A DNA stretch of 64,000 nucleotides from Nocardioides sp. 503 (GCF_004522095.1 NZ_SPUI01000003.1:558001-622000); one strand, 5' to 3'; shown: positions 1-8,452, numbered from the stretch's first letter. Translations and numbers: made by a program. Notes: generated from the sequence alone by a model not told the origin.

Positions 1-381
1 GGGCGACTCGGTGGGGTGGTCGAGCAGCTCGAGGAGGCGGCGCTCGACGGTCTCGGACATGACGTGCTCCCAGCGGCAGGCCTCCTCGTGCACGAGCTCC
101 CAGTCGAGCCCGATCACGTCGGTGAGCAGCCGCTCGGCGAGCCGGTGCTTGCGCATCACCCGGGTGGCGAGCTGGGTGCCGACGTCGGTGAGCTGCAGGT
201 GGCGGTCGCCCTCGACGGTGAGCAGGCCGTCACGCTCCATGCGCGCGACGGTCTGCGAGACCGTCGGGCCGCTCTGGTGGAGTCGCTCCGCGATGCGGGC
301 GCGCAGCGGGACGATGCCCTCCTCCACGAGCTCGTAGATCGTGCGGAGGTACATCTCGGTGGTGTCGATCAGGTCGCTCAC
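1..381 (-). CDS. ideR: IdeR/DtxR-type metal-dependent transcriptional regulator (partial)
   Basis: Iron-dependent DNA-binding repressor of the DtxR/IdeR family; the C-terminal part lies beyond the left edge. The visible 127 residues begin with a GTG ([18 protein letters not shown]) and contain the winged helix-turn-helix ([19 protein letters not shown]) and the metal-site region [10 protein letters not shown] and [10 protein letters not shown], including the Cys-x-x-Glu-His ligands typical of DtxR. An ATG 12 bases upstream of the GTG meets a stop at once, so the GTG is the start. It is divergent from the photolyase gene with about 47 bases between. IdeR is more likely than MntR because of the CRWEH motif; the missing C-terminus (SH3-like domain) would confirm it. 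Confidence 0.9.
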   Translation of the reverse strand, partial: MSDLIDTTEMYLRTIYELVEEGIVPLRARIAERLHQSGPTVSQTVARMERDGLLTVEGDRHLQLTDVGTQLATRVMRKHRLAERLLTDVIGLDWELVHEEACRWEHVMSETVERRLLELLDHPTESP

Positions 382-428
382 CTACCCATTCTTACGCATG
401 TGTGTGTGCCCCTGGCAGGGTGGAGGCG

Positions 429-1751
429 ATGCCTGCCGTCATGTGGTTCCGCCGGGACCTCCGCACGCGTGACAACCCTGCCCTCCTGCAGGCCGCGGCG
501 GAGGGCGAGGTCCTCCCGCTGTTCGTGCTCGATCCGCGGCTCTGGGGCCCCGCCGGCCCGTCGCGCCGGTCCTACCTCACCGCCTCGCTGCGCTCGCTGG
601 GCGCCGACGTGCCGCTCGCGGTCGTCCACGGCGATCCCGTACGGCGGGTGGTCGAGGCCGCGCGCGAGGTCGGGGCCGACCGGGTCCACGTCGCGGCCGA
701 CTACGGCCCCTACGGCCACGCCCGCGACCTCGAGGTCGAGCGGGCCCTGGCCGAGGCCGGCGTCGAACTCGTCCGCACCGGCTCGCCGTACGCCGTGGCG
801 CCCGGCCGGGTGACCAACGGCAGCGGCGAGCCCTACAAGGTCTACACGCCGTTCTCCAAGGCGTGGGCCGACCACGGCTGGCGCGCGCCGGTCGACGCAC
901 CGACCGGCGTCACCTGGGTGAGCCTCGAGGACACCACCGACGTCCCCGAGACCGCGCTGCCGGCCGGGCTCGAGCTGCCCGAGGCCGGCGAGGCCGCGGC
1001 CCACCGCCGCTGGGCCGACTTCCTCGACGTGATCGCCGACTACGCCGATGACCGCGACAAGCCGGCCGTCGACGGCACCTCCCGCCTCTCGGTGCACCTC
1101 AAGTACGGCGAGGTCCACCCCCGCACGCTGCTCGCGGACCTCGCGACGCTGCGCAGCGCCGGCGCGGCGACGTACCGCAAGGAGCTGGCCTGGCGGGAGT
1201 TCTACGCCGACGTGCTCTTCGCCCGGCCCGACACCGCGCGCGACTACCTCAAGCCCGACTACGGGCGGATGCGCTACGACGACCCCGCCGACCACCTCGA
1301 GGCGTGGCAGGAGGGCCGCACCGGCTTCCCGATCGTCGACGCCGGCATGCGCCAGCTGCGCGGCATGGGCTGGGTGCACAACCGGGTCCGGATGATCGTG
1401 GCGAGCTTCCTGGTCAAGGACCTGCACGTCGAGTGGCAGCACGGCGCGCGCCACTTCCTGCACTGGCTCGTCGACGGCGACCTGGCCTCCAACAACCACG
1501 GCTGGCAGTGGGTGGCCGGCAGCGGCACCGACGCGGCGCCGTACTTCCGGGTCTTCAACCCCACCAGCCAGGGCCGCAAGTTCGACCCGCGCGGTGACTA
1601 CGTACGCCGCTGGGTACCCGAGCTCGCCGACGTCGCCGACCCGCACGACCCGAGCGCCGACGACCGCGACCGGGTCGGCTACCCGCACCCCGTCGTCGAC
1701 CACGCCGAGGAGCGCCGCGAGGCGCTCGACCGCTGGGAGGAGATCCGATGA
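429..1751 (+). CDS. phr: Deoxyribodipyrimidine photolyase (cryptochrome/photolyase family)
   Basis: Light-driven repair of UV pyrimidine dimers, with FAD and an antenna chromophore. The 440-residue product has the N-terminal Rossmann-like antenna domain (MWFRRDLRTRDNP at residues 5-17) and the C-terminal FAD/DNA domain. Recognisable class I motifs are WREFY, DAGMRQLRGMGWVHNRVRM (about residue 305), LASNNHGWQW, and FNPTSQGRKFDP followed by YVRRWVPEL. I prefer the ATG at 429, just after a GGAGG; an ATG at 441 has better spacing and is possible, and the in-frame ATG at 402 has no ribosome site. The stop overlaps the next start by 4 bases (ATGA), so it is the first gene of a three-gene operon. 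Confidence 0.93.
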   Translation: MPAVMWFRRDLRTRDNPALLQAAAEGEVLPLFVLDPRLWGPAGPSRRSYLTASLRSLGADVPLAVVHGDPVRRVVEAAREVGADRVHVAADYGPYGHARDLEVERALAEAGVELVRTGSPYAVAPGRVTNGSGEPYKVYTPFSKAWADHGWRAPVDAPTGVTWVSLEDTTDVPETALPAGLELPEAGEAAAHRRWADFLDVIADYADDRDKPAVDGTSRLSVHLKYGEVHPRTLLADLATLRSAGAATYRKELAWREFYADVLFARPDTARDYLKPDYGRMRYDDPADHLEAWQEGRTGFPIVDAGMRQLRGMGWVHNRVRMIVASFLVKDLHVEWQHGARHFLHWLVDGDLASNNHGWQWVAGSGTDAAPYFRVFNPTSQGRKFDPRGDYVRRWVPELADVADPHDPSADDRDRVGYPHPVVDHAEERREALDRWEEIR

Positions 1752-2530
1752 CCAGCCCCGCCCCCCTGGGTCCCGTGATCGTGCCGAGCCGCTTCTGCGG
1801 GCCGCCCTCCTCGGGCAACGGCGGCTGGTCCGCCGGCGCCCTCGCCGCGACGCTCCCCCACGCCGACGACCACGGCCGCTCCTGGCCGGCGGTGACCGTC
1901 GCGCTGCGGCAGCCGCCGCCGCTCGACGTGGAGCTGGCGGTCGCCGACGAGGACGGCACCCACGTGGCGTCGTACGACGGCCGGCCGGTCGCCCAGGCCC
2001 GCGTCGCCGACCACGACCCGGCCCAGGTGGCCCCGGTCGGCGCCGACGAGGCCCGCGCCGCGGAGGCGCGCTACCCCGGTCTCCGCACGCACCCCTTCCC
2101 CACCTGCTTCGCCTGCGGCACCGACCGCGAGGAGGGTGACGGTCTGCGCATCTTCCCCGGCGAGGTCGCCGCGGGCGACGAGACCGCCCGCGCGGCCGCC
2201 ACCTGGACGCCGCACCCGAGCCTGGCCGAGGACTGGCACGAGTACCGCGACGAGGTGCGCCACGCGTCGCTGCCCGTGACGTGGGCCGCGCTCGACTGCG
2301 TCGGCGCCTGGGCCGGCGACATGGGCGAGCGCCCGATGGTGCTCGGCACGATGACGGCCAGGATCGACGCACTACCGGTGATCGGAGAGGAGCACGTGGT
2401 GATCGGAGCCGCCCGCGGCCAGGAGGGCCGCAAGACCTACACCGCCGCCACCCTCTACGACGCGGACGGCCGCGTCGTGGCGGCGGCCGAGCACGTGTGG
2501 ATCACCGTCGACCCGGCGGCGTTCGCATGA
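1748..2530 (+). CDS. Thioesterase-like (hotdog-fold) protein
   Basis: A 260-residue soluble protein resembling actinobacterial proteins annotated as thioesterase-family. Features are an N-terminal region with FCGPPSSGNGGWSAG, a central HPFPTCFACGTDREEGDG motif with two cysteines near residue 120, and a C-terminal half ending in a strand-rich segment (YTAATLYDADGRVVA, AEHVWITVD) typical of hotdog acyl-thioesterases. The substrate is unknown. It is translationally coupled at both ends: ATGA overlap with the photolyase gene and ATGA overlap with the GH13 gene. The shared operon suggests co-expression but gives no clear pathway link. Confidence 0.6.
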   Translation: MTSPAPLGPVIVPSRFCGPPSSGNGGWSAGALAATLPHADDHGRSWPAVTVALRQPPPLDVELAVADEDGTHVASYDGRPVAQARVADHDPAQVAPVGADEARAAEARYPGLRTHPFPTCFACGTDREEGDGLRIFPGEVAAGDETARAAATWTPHPSLAEDWHEYRDEVRHASLPVTWAALDCVGAWAGDMGERPMVLGTMTARIDALPVIGEEHVVIGAARGQEGRKTYTAATLYDADGRVVAAAEHVWITVDPAAFA

Positions 2531-4086
2531 GCGAGTGGTGGCGCCAGGCGGTCGTCTACCAGGTCTACGTGCGCAGCTTCGCCGACTCCGACGGTGACGG
2601 CGTGGGCGACCTGCCCGGCATCACCTCGCGGCTGCCCTACCTGCGCGACCTCGGCGTCGACGCCGTGTGGATCACGCCGTTCTACCGCTCGCCGCAGCAC
2701 GACCACGGCTACGACGTCGCCGACTACGTCGACGTCGACCCGCTCTTCGGCACCCTCGCCGACGCCGACACCCTGGTCGCGCGCGCCCACGAGCTCGGGC
2801 TGCGGGTGATCGTCGACCTGGTGCCCAACCACACCTCCTCGGACCACGCATGGTTCCAGGCCGCGCTGGCGGCGGAGCCCGGCAGTCCGGAGCGCGCGCG
2901 CTACCTGTTCCGCACCGGCCGCGGTGCCGACGCGAGCGAGCCGCCCAACAACTGGCGCTCGGTCTTCGGCGGGCCGGCGTGGACCCGGGTCGGCGACACC
3001 GACCAGTGGTACCTCCACCTCTTCGACTCCACCCAGCCCGACCTCGACTGGCGCAACCCCGAGGTGCCGGCGATGTTCGCCGACGTCCTGCGCTTCTGGC
3101 TCGACCGCGACGTCGACGGCTTCCGGGTCGATGTGGCCCACGGGCTGCTCAAGGCGGAGGGGCTGCGCGACCAGCGCGGCCAGGAGGCCTCCTCCGACAC
3201 CTTCGACGTCGGCGGTCTCGCCGAGGACGCCCCGATGTGGGACCAGCCCGAGGTCCACGACGTCTACCGTCAGTGGCACGCGATCCTGGCGGACTACGAC
3301 GGCGACCGCATGGCCGTGGCCGAGGCCTGGACCAAGACGGTGGAGTCCAACGCCGCCTACGTCCGACCCGACGAGCTGCACCAGGCGTTCAACTTCGACT
3401 GGGTGATGGCCCCGTGGTCGGCCACGGCGTTCGCCGAGGTCGTCGAGCGCACCCTGCCCGCCCTCGCGGCGGTCGGCGGCACCCCCACGTGGGTGCTCAG
3501 CAACCACGACGTCCAGCGCCACGCCACCCGCTACGGCGGGGGTGCCGCGGGCCGGGCGCGGGCGCGCGCCGCGACCCTGCTGTCCCTGACCCTGCCCGGC
3601 TCGGCCTACCTCTACCAGGGCGAGGAGCTCGGCCTCGAGGACGTCGAGGTCGCCCCGGAGCACCGGCAGGACCCGTCGTGGTTCCGCACGGGCGAGCCCG
3701 GCCGCGACGGCTGCCGGGTGCCGATCCCCTGGGCGGGCGACCGCGCGCCCTACGGCTTCGGGCCAGGTTCTGAGCAGCCGTGGATCCCGCAGCCCGACGG
3801 GTGGGCGGCGCTGAGCGTCGCGGCCCAGGACGGCGACCCCACCTCGACGCTGGAGTTCTACCGGCGGGCGCTGGCGCTGCGGCGCGAGTGGCTGCACGAC
3901 GCCGGCGACGAGGTGTCGGTCAGCGTGCACGACGACGTCCTGACGGTGCGCCGGGGCGACGTCACGCTGGCGGTCAACTGCGGCACCGCCGCGGCGGTGC
4001 CGCCGGCGGGCGAGCCGCTGCTGGCCACCGGGCCGGCCGACGGCGGGCTGCCGCCCGACACGGCGATCTGGGTCAGGACCGGCTGA
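2527..4086 (+). CDS. GH13 family alpha-glucosidase (maltase/oligo-1,6-glucosidase type)
   Basis: Cytoplasmic hydrolase of short alpha-glucosides; 519 residues, no signal peptide. GH13 regions in order: YQVYVRSFADSDGDGVGDL near the N-terminus, GYDVADYVDVDP, DLVPNHTS, the nucleophile region GFRVDVAHGL (Asp near residue 202), the acid/base region AVAEAWTK (Glu near 266) and the third acid in LSNHDVQRH (Asp near 328). QPDLDWRNPEV is typical of the alpha-glucosidase subfamily. The start is the ATG overlapping the preceding stop; an in-frame upstream extension exists but lies within the preceding gene. The 3' end overlaps the convergent marR-like gene by 14 bases. Confidence 0.9.
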   Translation: MSEWWRQAVVYQVYVRSFADSDGDGVGDLPGITSRLPYLRDLGVDAVWITPFYRSPQHDHGYDVADYVDVDPLFGTLADADTLVARAHELGLRVIVDLVPNHTSSDHAWFQAALAAEPGSPERARYLFRTGRGADASEPPNNWRSVFGGPAWTRVGDTDQWYLHLFDSTQPDLDWRNPEVPAMFADVLRFWLDRDVDGFRVDVAHGLLKAEGLRDQRGQEASSDTFDVGGLAEDAPMWDQPEVHDVYRQWHAILADYDGDRMAVAEAWTKTVESNAAYVRPDELHQAFNFDWVMAPWSATAFAEVVERTLPALAAVGGTPTWVLSNHDVQRHATRYGGGAAGRARARAATLLSLTLPGSAYLYQGEELGLEDVEVAPEHRQDPSWFRTGEPGRDGCRVPIPWAGDRAPYGFGPGSEQPWIPQPDGWAALSVAAQDGDPTSTLEFYRRALALRREWLHDAGDEVSVSVHDDVLTVRRGDVTLAVNCGTAAAVPPAGEPLLATGPADGGLPPDTAIWVRTG

Positions 4087-4513
4087 GCGCCTCGTTGTAG
4101 GCGGCCAGCTCGGAGGCGAACTCGTCGAGCCGGGCGTCGGTCCAGTCACCGAGCTGCTCGCCCAGCCACTTGCGGCGGTGGCGGGCCACCTCCTCGAGTC
4201 GGCTGACGGCCTCGTCGGTCGCGGAGACCAGCGAGGCCCGTCGGTCGTCGGGGTCCGGGACCCGCGCCACGAGACCGAGGTCGACCAGATGCTGCACCTG
4301 CCGGCTGATCGCGCCCTTGTCGGTGGCGAAGATCTCCGCCATCGACGAGGCGCGCAGCGGGCCGTGCTCGGCGACGTAGCCGAGCATGAGGTAGGAGGCC
4401 GGCTGCAGGTCCTCGTGGACCAGCTGGGCCCGCACGCCGACCACGCGACGCACGCGTCGGATCATCACGCCCACCTCCTGCTCGAGGTGGCGCAGGGACT
4501 CGGCTCGGGTCAT
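4073..4513 (-). CDS. MarR-family transcriptional regulator
   Basis: A 146-residue winged-helix regulator, the usual MarR length. The core has the recognition-helix segment (SSMAEIFATDKGAISRQVQHL) followed by the wing DPDDRRASLVSAT. The ATG overlaps the stop of the upstream MFS gene (ATGA), so pump and regulator form one operon, the common arrangement in which a MarR protein represses its own efflux pump until a ligand binds. A candidate operator lies ahead of the pump at 6121-6135. Confidence 0.9.
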   Translation of the reverse strand: MTRAESLRHLEQEVGVMIRRVRRVVGVRAQLVHEDLQPASYLMLGYVAEHGPLRASSMAEIFATDKGAISRQVQHLVDLGLVARVPDPDDRRASLVSATDEAVSRLEEVARHRRKWLGEQLGDWTDARLDEFASELAAYNEALSRS

Positions 4514-6108
4514 CGCACGACCGGCTCCTCGGCCTGGGTGGGCTCGTAGTTGGAGGTCCGCAGCGGGACCTCCTTGATGAAGAGTACGCAGATCAGCGCG
4601 GCGACGGCGAACGGCGCGGCCACCAGGAACAGGTGCCCCACGGCGTCTCCGAAGGACGCCTCGTAGAGCGCGCGGATCGGCGCCGGGAGCTTGTCCAGGT
4701 CGGGGATCGAGTGGCTGGCGTGCGCGTCGGGCTTGATGCCCATCGTGGCCAGGCCGTCGCGGACGCTGTTGGCCACCTGGGTCGCGAGCACCGCGCCGAG
4801 GGCCGAGACGCCGATCGAACCACCCATCGAGCGGAAGAACGCCACGACCGAGCTGGCAGCGCCCATGTCCTCGATGCGGGTGTTGTTCTGCACCGACAGG
4901 ACGAGGTTCTGCATGGTGGCGCCCAGACCCAGGCCGACCAGCGCCATGAAGGCGCCGACGAGGACCAGGTTGGTCTTCTCGTCGATCGTGCCGAGCAGGA
5001 ACAGGCCGACGATCACGAGGACCATGCCGCCGACGAGCCAGCGCTTCCACAGGCCGGTGTCGCTGATGATGCGACCGGTGACGATCGAGGAGACCAGCAG
5101 GCCGCCGACCATCGCGATGGACATCAGGCCGGCCTCGGTGGGGCTCATGCCGCGGGCGAGCTGGAAGTACTGGCTGAGGTAGACCGTCGCGCCGAACATC
5201 GCGATGCCGACCATGACCGAGGCGCCGGTGGCCAGCGCGGTGGTGCGGTCGCGGAAGAGCCGCAGCGGGATGATCGGGTCGGCGGCGACGCGCGCCTCGA
5301 CGTAGATGGCCAGCGCGATGATCGCGACGCCCGCGGCGAGCATGAGCGCGGTGGTGGTGGAGACCCAGTCGAAGTCCTGGCCGGCCAGCGACACCCAGAT
5401 CAGCAGGATGCTGACGCCGCCCATGATGAGCGAGGCGCCGAGGTAGTCCACGTGCACCTCACGCCGTACGACGGGGAGGTGGAGGGTGCGCTGCAGCACG
5501 ACGAAGGCGAGCGCGGCGATCGGCAGGCCGACGAAGAAGCAGCCGCGCCAGCCGAGCGGGCTGTCGACGATGAGGCCGCCGATGAGCGGGCCGCTGACGG
5601 TCGCGAGGGCGAAGACGGCACCGATGTAGCCGGAGTAGCGGCCACGCTCGCGCGGGCTCACCATCGTGGCGATGACCACCTGGACCAGCGCGGTCAGACC
5701 GCCGACACCCAGGCCCTGGACGGCGCGAGCGCCGATGAGGACGCCCATGTTGGGCGCGAACGCCGCGACCAGCGAGCCGATGGAGTAGACGACCAGCGCG
5801 CTCTGGACGAGCAGCTTCTTGCTGAACAGGTCCGCGAGCTTGCCCCACAGCGGCGTGGTGGCCGTCATCGTCAGGAGCGTGGCCACGACGACCCAGGTGT
5901 AGCCGGTCTGGCTGCCGTCGAGGTCGGTGATGATCGCCGGCAGCGCGTTGGTGACGACGGTGCTGGAGAGCATGGCGACGAACATCGCGAGCAGCAGGCC
6001 GCTGAGGGCCTCCAGGATCTCGCGGTGGGTCATCTGGTGGTTCTCCTCCGCCGTCGGGGCGACGGTGGAGGGCGGGGTCACGTCCTGGGACACGGGTGCT
6101 CGATTCAT
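4510..6108 (-). CDS. DHA2-family (EmrB/QacA-like) MFS multidrug efflux transporter
   Basis: Proton-driven drug exporter of 532 residues, predicted 14 membrane segments. N-terminal signature LSSTVVTNALPAIITDL, motif A-like GKLADLFSKK, and the antiporter motif C region SGPLIGGLIVD (around residue 180). A hydrophilic 25-residue N-terminal tail precedes the first helix. The next gene is a coupled MarR regulator. No good ribosome site precedes the ATG, so a short or leaderless transcript is possible. Upstream lie a small inverted repeat (6121-6135), a palindromic element and a candidate attenuator RNA on the same strand. Substrate not predictable. Confidence 0.92.
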   Translation of the reverse strand: MNRAPVSQDVTPPSTVAPTAEENHQMTHREILEALSGLLLAMFVAMLSSTVVTNALPAIITDLDGSQTGYTWVVVATLLTMTATTPLWGKLADLFSKKLLVQSALVVYSIGSLVAAFAPNMGVLIGARAVQGLGVGGLTALVQVVIATMVSPRERGRYSGYIGAVFALATVSGPLIGGLIVDSPLGWRGCFFVGLPIAALAFVVLQRTLHLPVVRREVHVDYLGASLIMGGVSILLIWVSLAGQDFDWVSTTTALMLAAGVAIIALAIYVEARVAADPIIPLRLFRDRTTALATGASVMVGIAMFGATVYLSQYFQLARGMSPTEAGLMSIAMVGGLLVSSIVTGRIISDTGLWKRWLVGGMVLVIVGLFLLGTIDEKTNLVLVGAFMALVGLGLGATMQNLVLSVQNNTRIEDMGAASSVVAFFRSMGGSIGVSALGAVLATQVANSVRDGLATMGIKPDAHASHSIPDLDKLPAPIRALYEASFGDAVGHLFLVAAPFAVAALICVLFIKEVPLRTSNYEPTQAEEPVVR

Positions 6109-6120
6109 ACCGACTAGAAG

Positions 6121-6135
6121 GTTGACTCCGGCAAC
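6121..6135 (-). promoter_or_regulatory. Candidate MarR operator between -10 and start of the efflux gene
   Basis: Inverted repeat GTTG-N7-CAAC, 12 bases upstream of the transporter start. On the minus strand it follows a TATAGT-like hexamer (about 6133-6139) that could be the -10 box. A repressor bound here would block transcription initiation, as expected for an autoregulated marR/efflux operon. Short arms make this tentative. Confidence 0.4.
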
Positions 6136-6195
6136 TATATTCCGGAACTACCCCTCCTGGTATCCCCTGTGTCCGGGAACACTCCGCGTCCGGCC

Positions 6196-6260
6196 GGGTA
6201 GTCCCTGACGTTCGTGTCGGTTTCTGGGTCCGAGACTGGCACGTTCGTCAGGGACTACCC
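6196..6260. repeat. Palindromic dispersed element, copy 1
   Basis: A 65-bp element with perfect 15-base terminal inverted repeats (GGGTAGTCCCTGACG / CGTCAGGGACTACCC) around a 35-base centre. A second, related element with the same arm pattern lies at 26208-26276. Both occupy intergenic DNA. The spacing and variation resemble REP/MITE-type elements more than one protein-binding site; as RNA it would form a strong stem. Confidence 0.75.
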
Positions 6261-6278
6261 CGGACGACGGACCCCAGG

Positions 6279-6357
6279 AAAAAGCAGCGACCCGCAGGCG
6301 TGGCCTTCGTGTGAAGACCGCTCCGGGGGACGTGAAGCCCGGATCGCCTGCGGGTCG
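6279..6357 (-). terminator. Rho-independent terminator of the leader RNA
   Basis: Perfect 13-bp stem: 6345-6357 pairs with 6288-6300 (CGACCCGCAGGCG arms). The 44-base loop has its own weak hairpins, and TTTTT (minus strand, 6283-6279) follows four bases after the stem. A U tract is uncommon in such GC-rich DNA, which strengthens the call. Confidence 0.6.
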
Positions 6358-6420
6358 GGTAGCTGCTAGGAATTCGTCAGCAGCCTGCCGGGCATCTCGT
6401 CCCGGCATGATGCTGGGCTG

Positions 6421-6459
6421 CTAGCGGGCAGCCACCTCACGCGTCCTTGAAGAACTCAT
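6421..6459 (-). CDS. 12-residue leader peptide
   Basis: ORF of 12 codons encoding MSSSRTREVAAR, then TAG. The GGAGG ribosome site is 11 bases before the ATG, one of the better ones in the window. The peptide holds an Arg-Thr-Arg (+X+) motif, a pattern known from macrolide-dependent arrest peptides in other bacteria. The terminator stem starts 64 bases after the stop codon. Existence as a translated ORF is supported only by the ribosome site and context. Confidence 0.45.
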   Translation of the reverse strand: MSSSRTREVAAR

Positions 6460-6491
6460 TCTTCGGACCACCTCCTTTCCCGTGTACGACA

Positions 6492-6520
6492 ACCGTAGGT
6501 CGCCGTCGCCGGCCGGACAA
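6492..6520 (-). promoter_or_regulatory. Promoter of the leader RNA
   Basis: Minus-strand TTGTCC (6520-6515), 17-base spacer, TACGGT (6497-6492). The start of transcription would fall near 6485, six or seven bases before the AAAGGAGG ribosome site of the short ORF. Confidence 0.5.
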
Positions 6521-6571
6521 GGGCTTTTCCACCGACCCTCACCCGACCCCTGTGCGGCCCCACGCGACACC

Positions 6572-8452
6572 TCAGGCCAGGGCCGCGGCGAACTGCGACT
6601 GGTAGAGCCGGCTGTAGGCGCCGCCCGCCGCGAGCAGCTCGTCGTGGGTGCCCTGCTCGACGATCCGGCCGGCCTCCATGACCAGGATCAGGTCGGCGTC
6701 GCGGATCGTGGAGAGCCGGTGGGCGATGACGAACGACGTCCGGTCGCTGCGCAGCGCGGCCATGGCCTGCTGGAGCAGCAGCTCGGTGCGCGTGTCCACC
6801 GAGCTGGTGGCCTCGTCGAGGATCAGCAGCGCCGGGTCGGCGAGGAACGCGCGGGCGATCGTCACCAGCTGCCGCTCGCCGGCCGACAGGTTGCCGCCGT
6901 CCTCGTCGACCATCGTGTCGTAGCCCTCAGGCAGCGAGTGCACGAACCGGTCCACGAACGTCGCCCGCGCGGCCTCGAGGATCTCCTCCTCACCGGCGTC
7001 CGGCCGGCCGTAGGCGATGTTGTCGCGGATGGTGCCCTCGAACAGCCAGGTGTCCTGCAGCACCATGCCGATGCCACCGCGCAGCGTCGCGCGCGGCATC
7101 GAGGTGATGTCGACCCCGTCGAGGGTGATCCGGCCGGCGTCGAGCTCGTAGAAGCGCATCACCAGGTTGACCAGGGTGGTCTTGCCCGCCCCCGTCGGCC
7201 CGACGATCGCGACCGTCTGCCCGGGCCGGGCGACCAGGGACAGCCCGGAGATCAGCGGCTCGTCGGGGTCGTAGGAGAACGCGACGTCCTCGAAGGCGAC
7301 CTCGCCGCGCCCGGCGTGCGGCCCCTGACCGTCGCCGACGGCGGGGACCGCGTCAGGAGTCTGCTCCTCGGCGTCGAGCAGCTCGAAGACCCGCTCGGCC
7401 GAGGCGACGCCCGACTGGAGCAGGTTCATCATCGAGGCCACCGTGGTGAGCGGCTGCGTGAACTGGCGGGTGTACTGGATGAACGCCTGCACCTCGCCCA
7501 GCGACAGCGAGCCGTTGGCGACGCGGAGCCCGCCGACGACGGCGATGACGACGTAGTTGAGGTTCCCTACGAACATCATCAGCGGCATGATCAGCCCGCT
7601 CACGAACTGCGCCTTGAAGGAGGCCTCGTAGAGCTCGTCGTTCTCGACCGCGAAGGTGCGCTCCACCTCGGGGCGGCGGCCGAAGACCGTCACCAGCGCG
7701 TGGCCGGAGAAGGTCTCCTCGATGTGCGCGTTGAGCCGGCCCGTACGCCGCCACTGGGCGATGAACTGGCCCTGGGAGCGCTTCATGATCTTGGCGGTGG
7801 CGTACATCGAGACCGGTACCGAGACCAGGGCGATCAGCGCCAGCGTCGGGGAGATCCAGAACATCATCGACAGCACGGCCAGGACCGTCAGCAGCGAGGT
7901 GAGCAGCTGGCTCATCGTCTGCTGCAGGGTCTGGCTGACGTTGTCGATGTCGTTGGTCACCCGGCTGAGCAGCTCGCCGCGGGGCTGGCGGTCGAAGTAC
8001 TGCAGGGGCAGGGCGTTGACCTTGTCCTCGACGTCGGAGCGCATGACGCTGACGGTCTGCTGCACGACGTCGTTGAGCAGGTAACCCTGCAGCCAGCCGA
8101 GCACCGACGCGCCGGCGTAGATCCCCAGGACGCCGAGCAGCACGTCGCGGACGCCGTCGAAGTCGATCGGCTGCCGGGAGAGGTAGCCGTCGAAGATCAG
8201 GTCGGTCGCGTGGCCGAGCAGCCGGGGTCCGAGCGCCATCAGCGTGACGCTGACGACGGCCAGCGCGACGACCGCGATCGCCTTGTGGCGCTGAGGTGTC
8301 AGCAGTCCCACGAGCCGCCGGGCCGACGGCCCGAACGTCATGGCCTTCTGGCCGACCATGCCGCCGCCCATCGGGCCGCGACCGGGGCCGCCGACCGGCG
8401 CCTCGATGCGCTCGGTCTCCTTCATCGTGCCCGCGGGCTTCTCGTCGCTCAT
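6572..8452 (-). CDS. ABC exporter half-transporter, catalytic-site subunit
   Basis: 626-residue half exporter: about 45 N-terminal residues, a six-helix membrane domain (residues about 60-340) and a C-terminal ATPase domain. Walker A GPTGAGKTT, Walker B LLILDEATSSVD with the catalytic Glu, switch His in VIAHRLST; the signature is LSAGERQ rather than LSGGQ. It pairs with the preceding gene's product, whose Walker B lacks the Glu, giving a heterodimeric exporter with one consensus and one degenerate ATP site. Start at ATG 8452, coupled (ATGA) to a short bridging ORF; an in-frame ATG at 8488 would add 12 residues. Likely drug or lipid export. Confidence 0.9.
   Translation of the reverse strand: MSDEKPAGTMKETERIEAPVGGPGRGPMGGGMVGQKAMTFGPSARRLVGLLTPQRHKAIAVVALAVVSVTLMALGPRLLGHATDLIFDGYLSRQPIDFDGVRDVLLGVLGIYAGASVLGWLQGYLLNDVVQQTVSVMRSDVEDKVNALPLQYFDRQPRGELLSRVTNDIDNVSQTLQQTMSQLLTSLLTVLAVLSMMFWISPTLALIALVSVPVSMYATAKIMKRSQGQFIAQWRRTGRLNAHIEETFSGHALVTVFGRRPEVERTFAVENDELYEASFKAQFVSGLIMPLMMFVGNLNYVVIAVVGGLRVANGSLSLGEVQAFIQYTRQFTQPLTTVASMMNLLQSGVASAERVFELLDAEEQTPDAVPAVGDGQGPHAGRGEVAFEDVAFSYDPDEPLISGLSLVARPGQTVAIVGPTGAGKTTLVNLVMRFYELDAGRITLDGVDITSMPRATLRGGIGMVLQDTWLFEGTIRDNIAYGRPDAGEEEILEAARATFVDRFVHSLPEGYDTMVDEDGGNLSAGERQLVTIARAFLADPALLILDEATSSVDTRTELLLQQAMAALRSDRTSFVIAHRLSTIRDADLILVMEAGRIVEQGTHDELLAAGGAYSRLYQSQFAAALA

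Larger units (their letters stand above)
6279..6487 (-). ncRNA. Candidate structured leader/attenuator RNA with short ORF and intrinsic terminator
   Basis: About 205 nt transcribed leftward from a promoter at 6492-6520. It contains, in order, a strong ribosome site (AAAGGAGG, 6471-6478), a 12-codon ORF (6459-6421), a nested hairpin (outer arms 6416-6422 with 6379-6385, inner arms 6401-6407 with 6386-6392), an alternative pairing (6380-6384 with 6362-6366) that excludes the outer stem, and a 13-bp terminator stem followed by five U. This layout is that of a translation-controlled attenuator. The next gene on the strand is the DHA2 efflux pump, 170 bases on. It could also be a free-standing small RNA. 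Confidence 0.55.

Noticed and set aside
6148..6408. 86-codon minus-strand open frame starting MPGRDARQAADEF
   Set aside because: It lies over the terminator stem and palindromic repeat and has no ribosome site; the structured RNA explains the sequence better.
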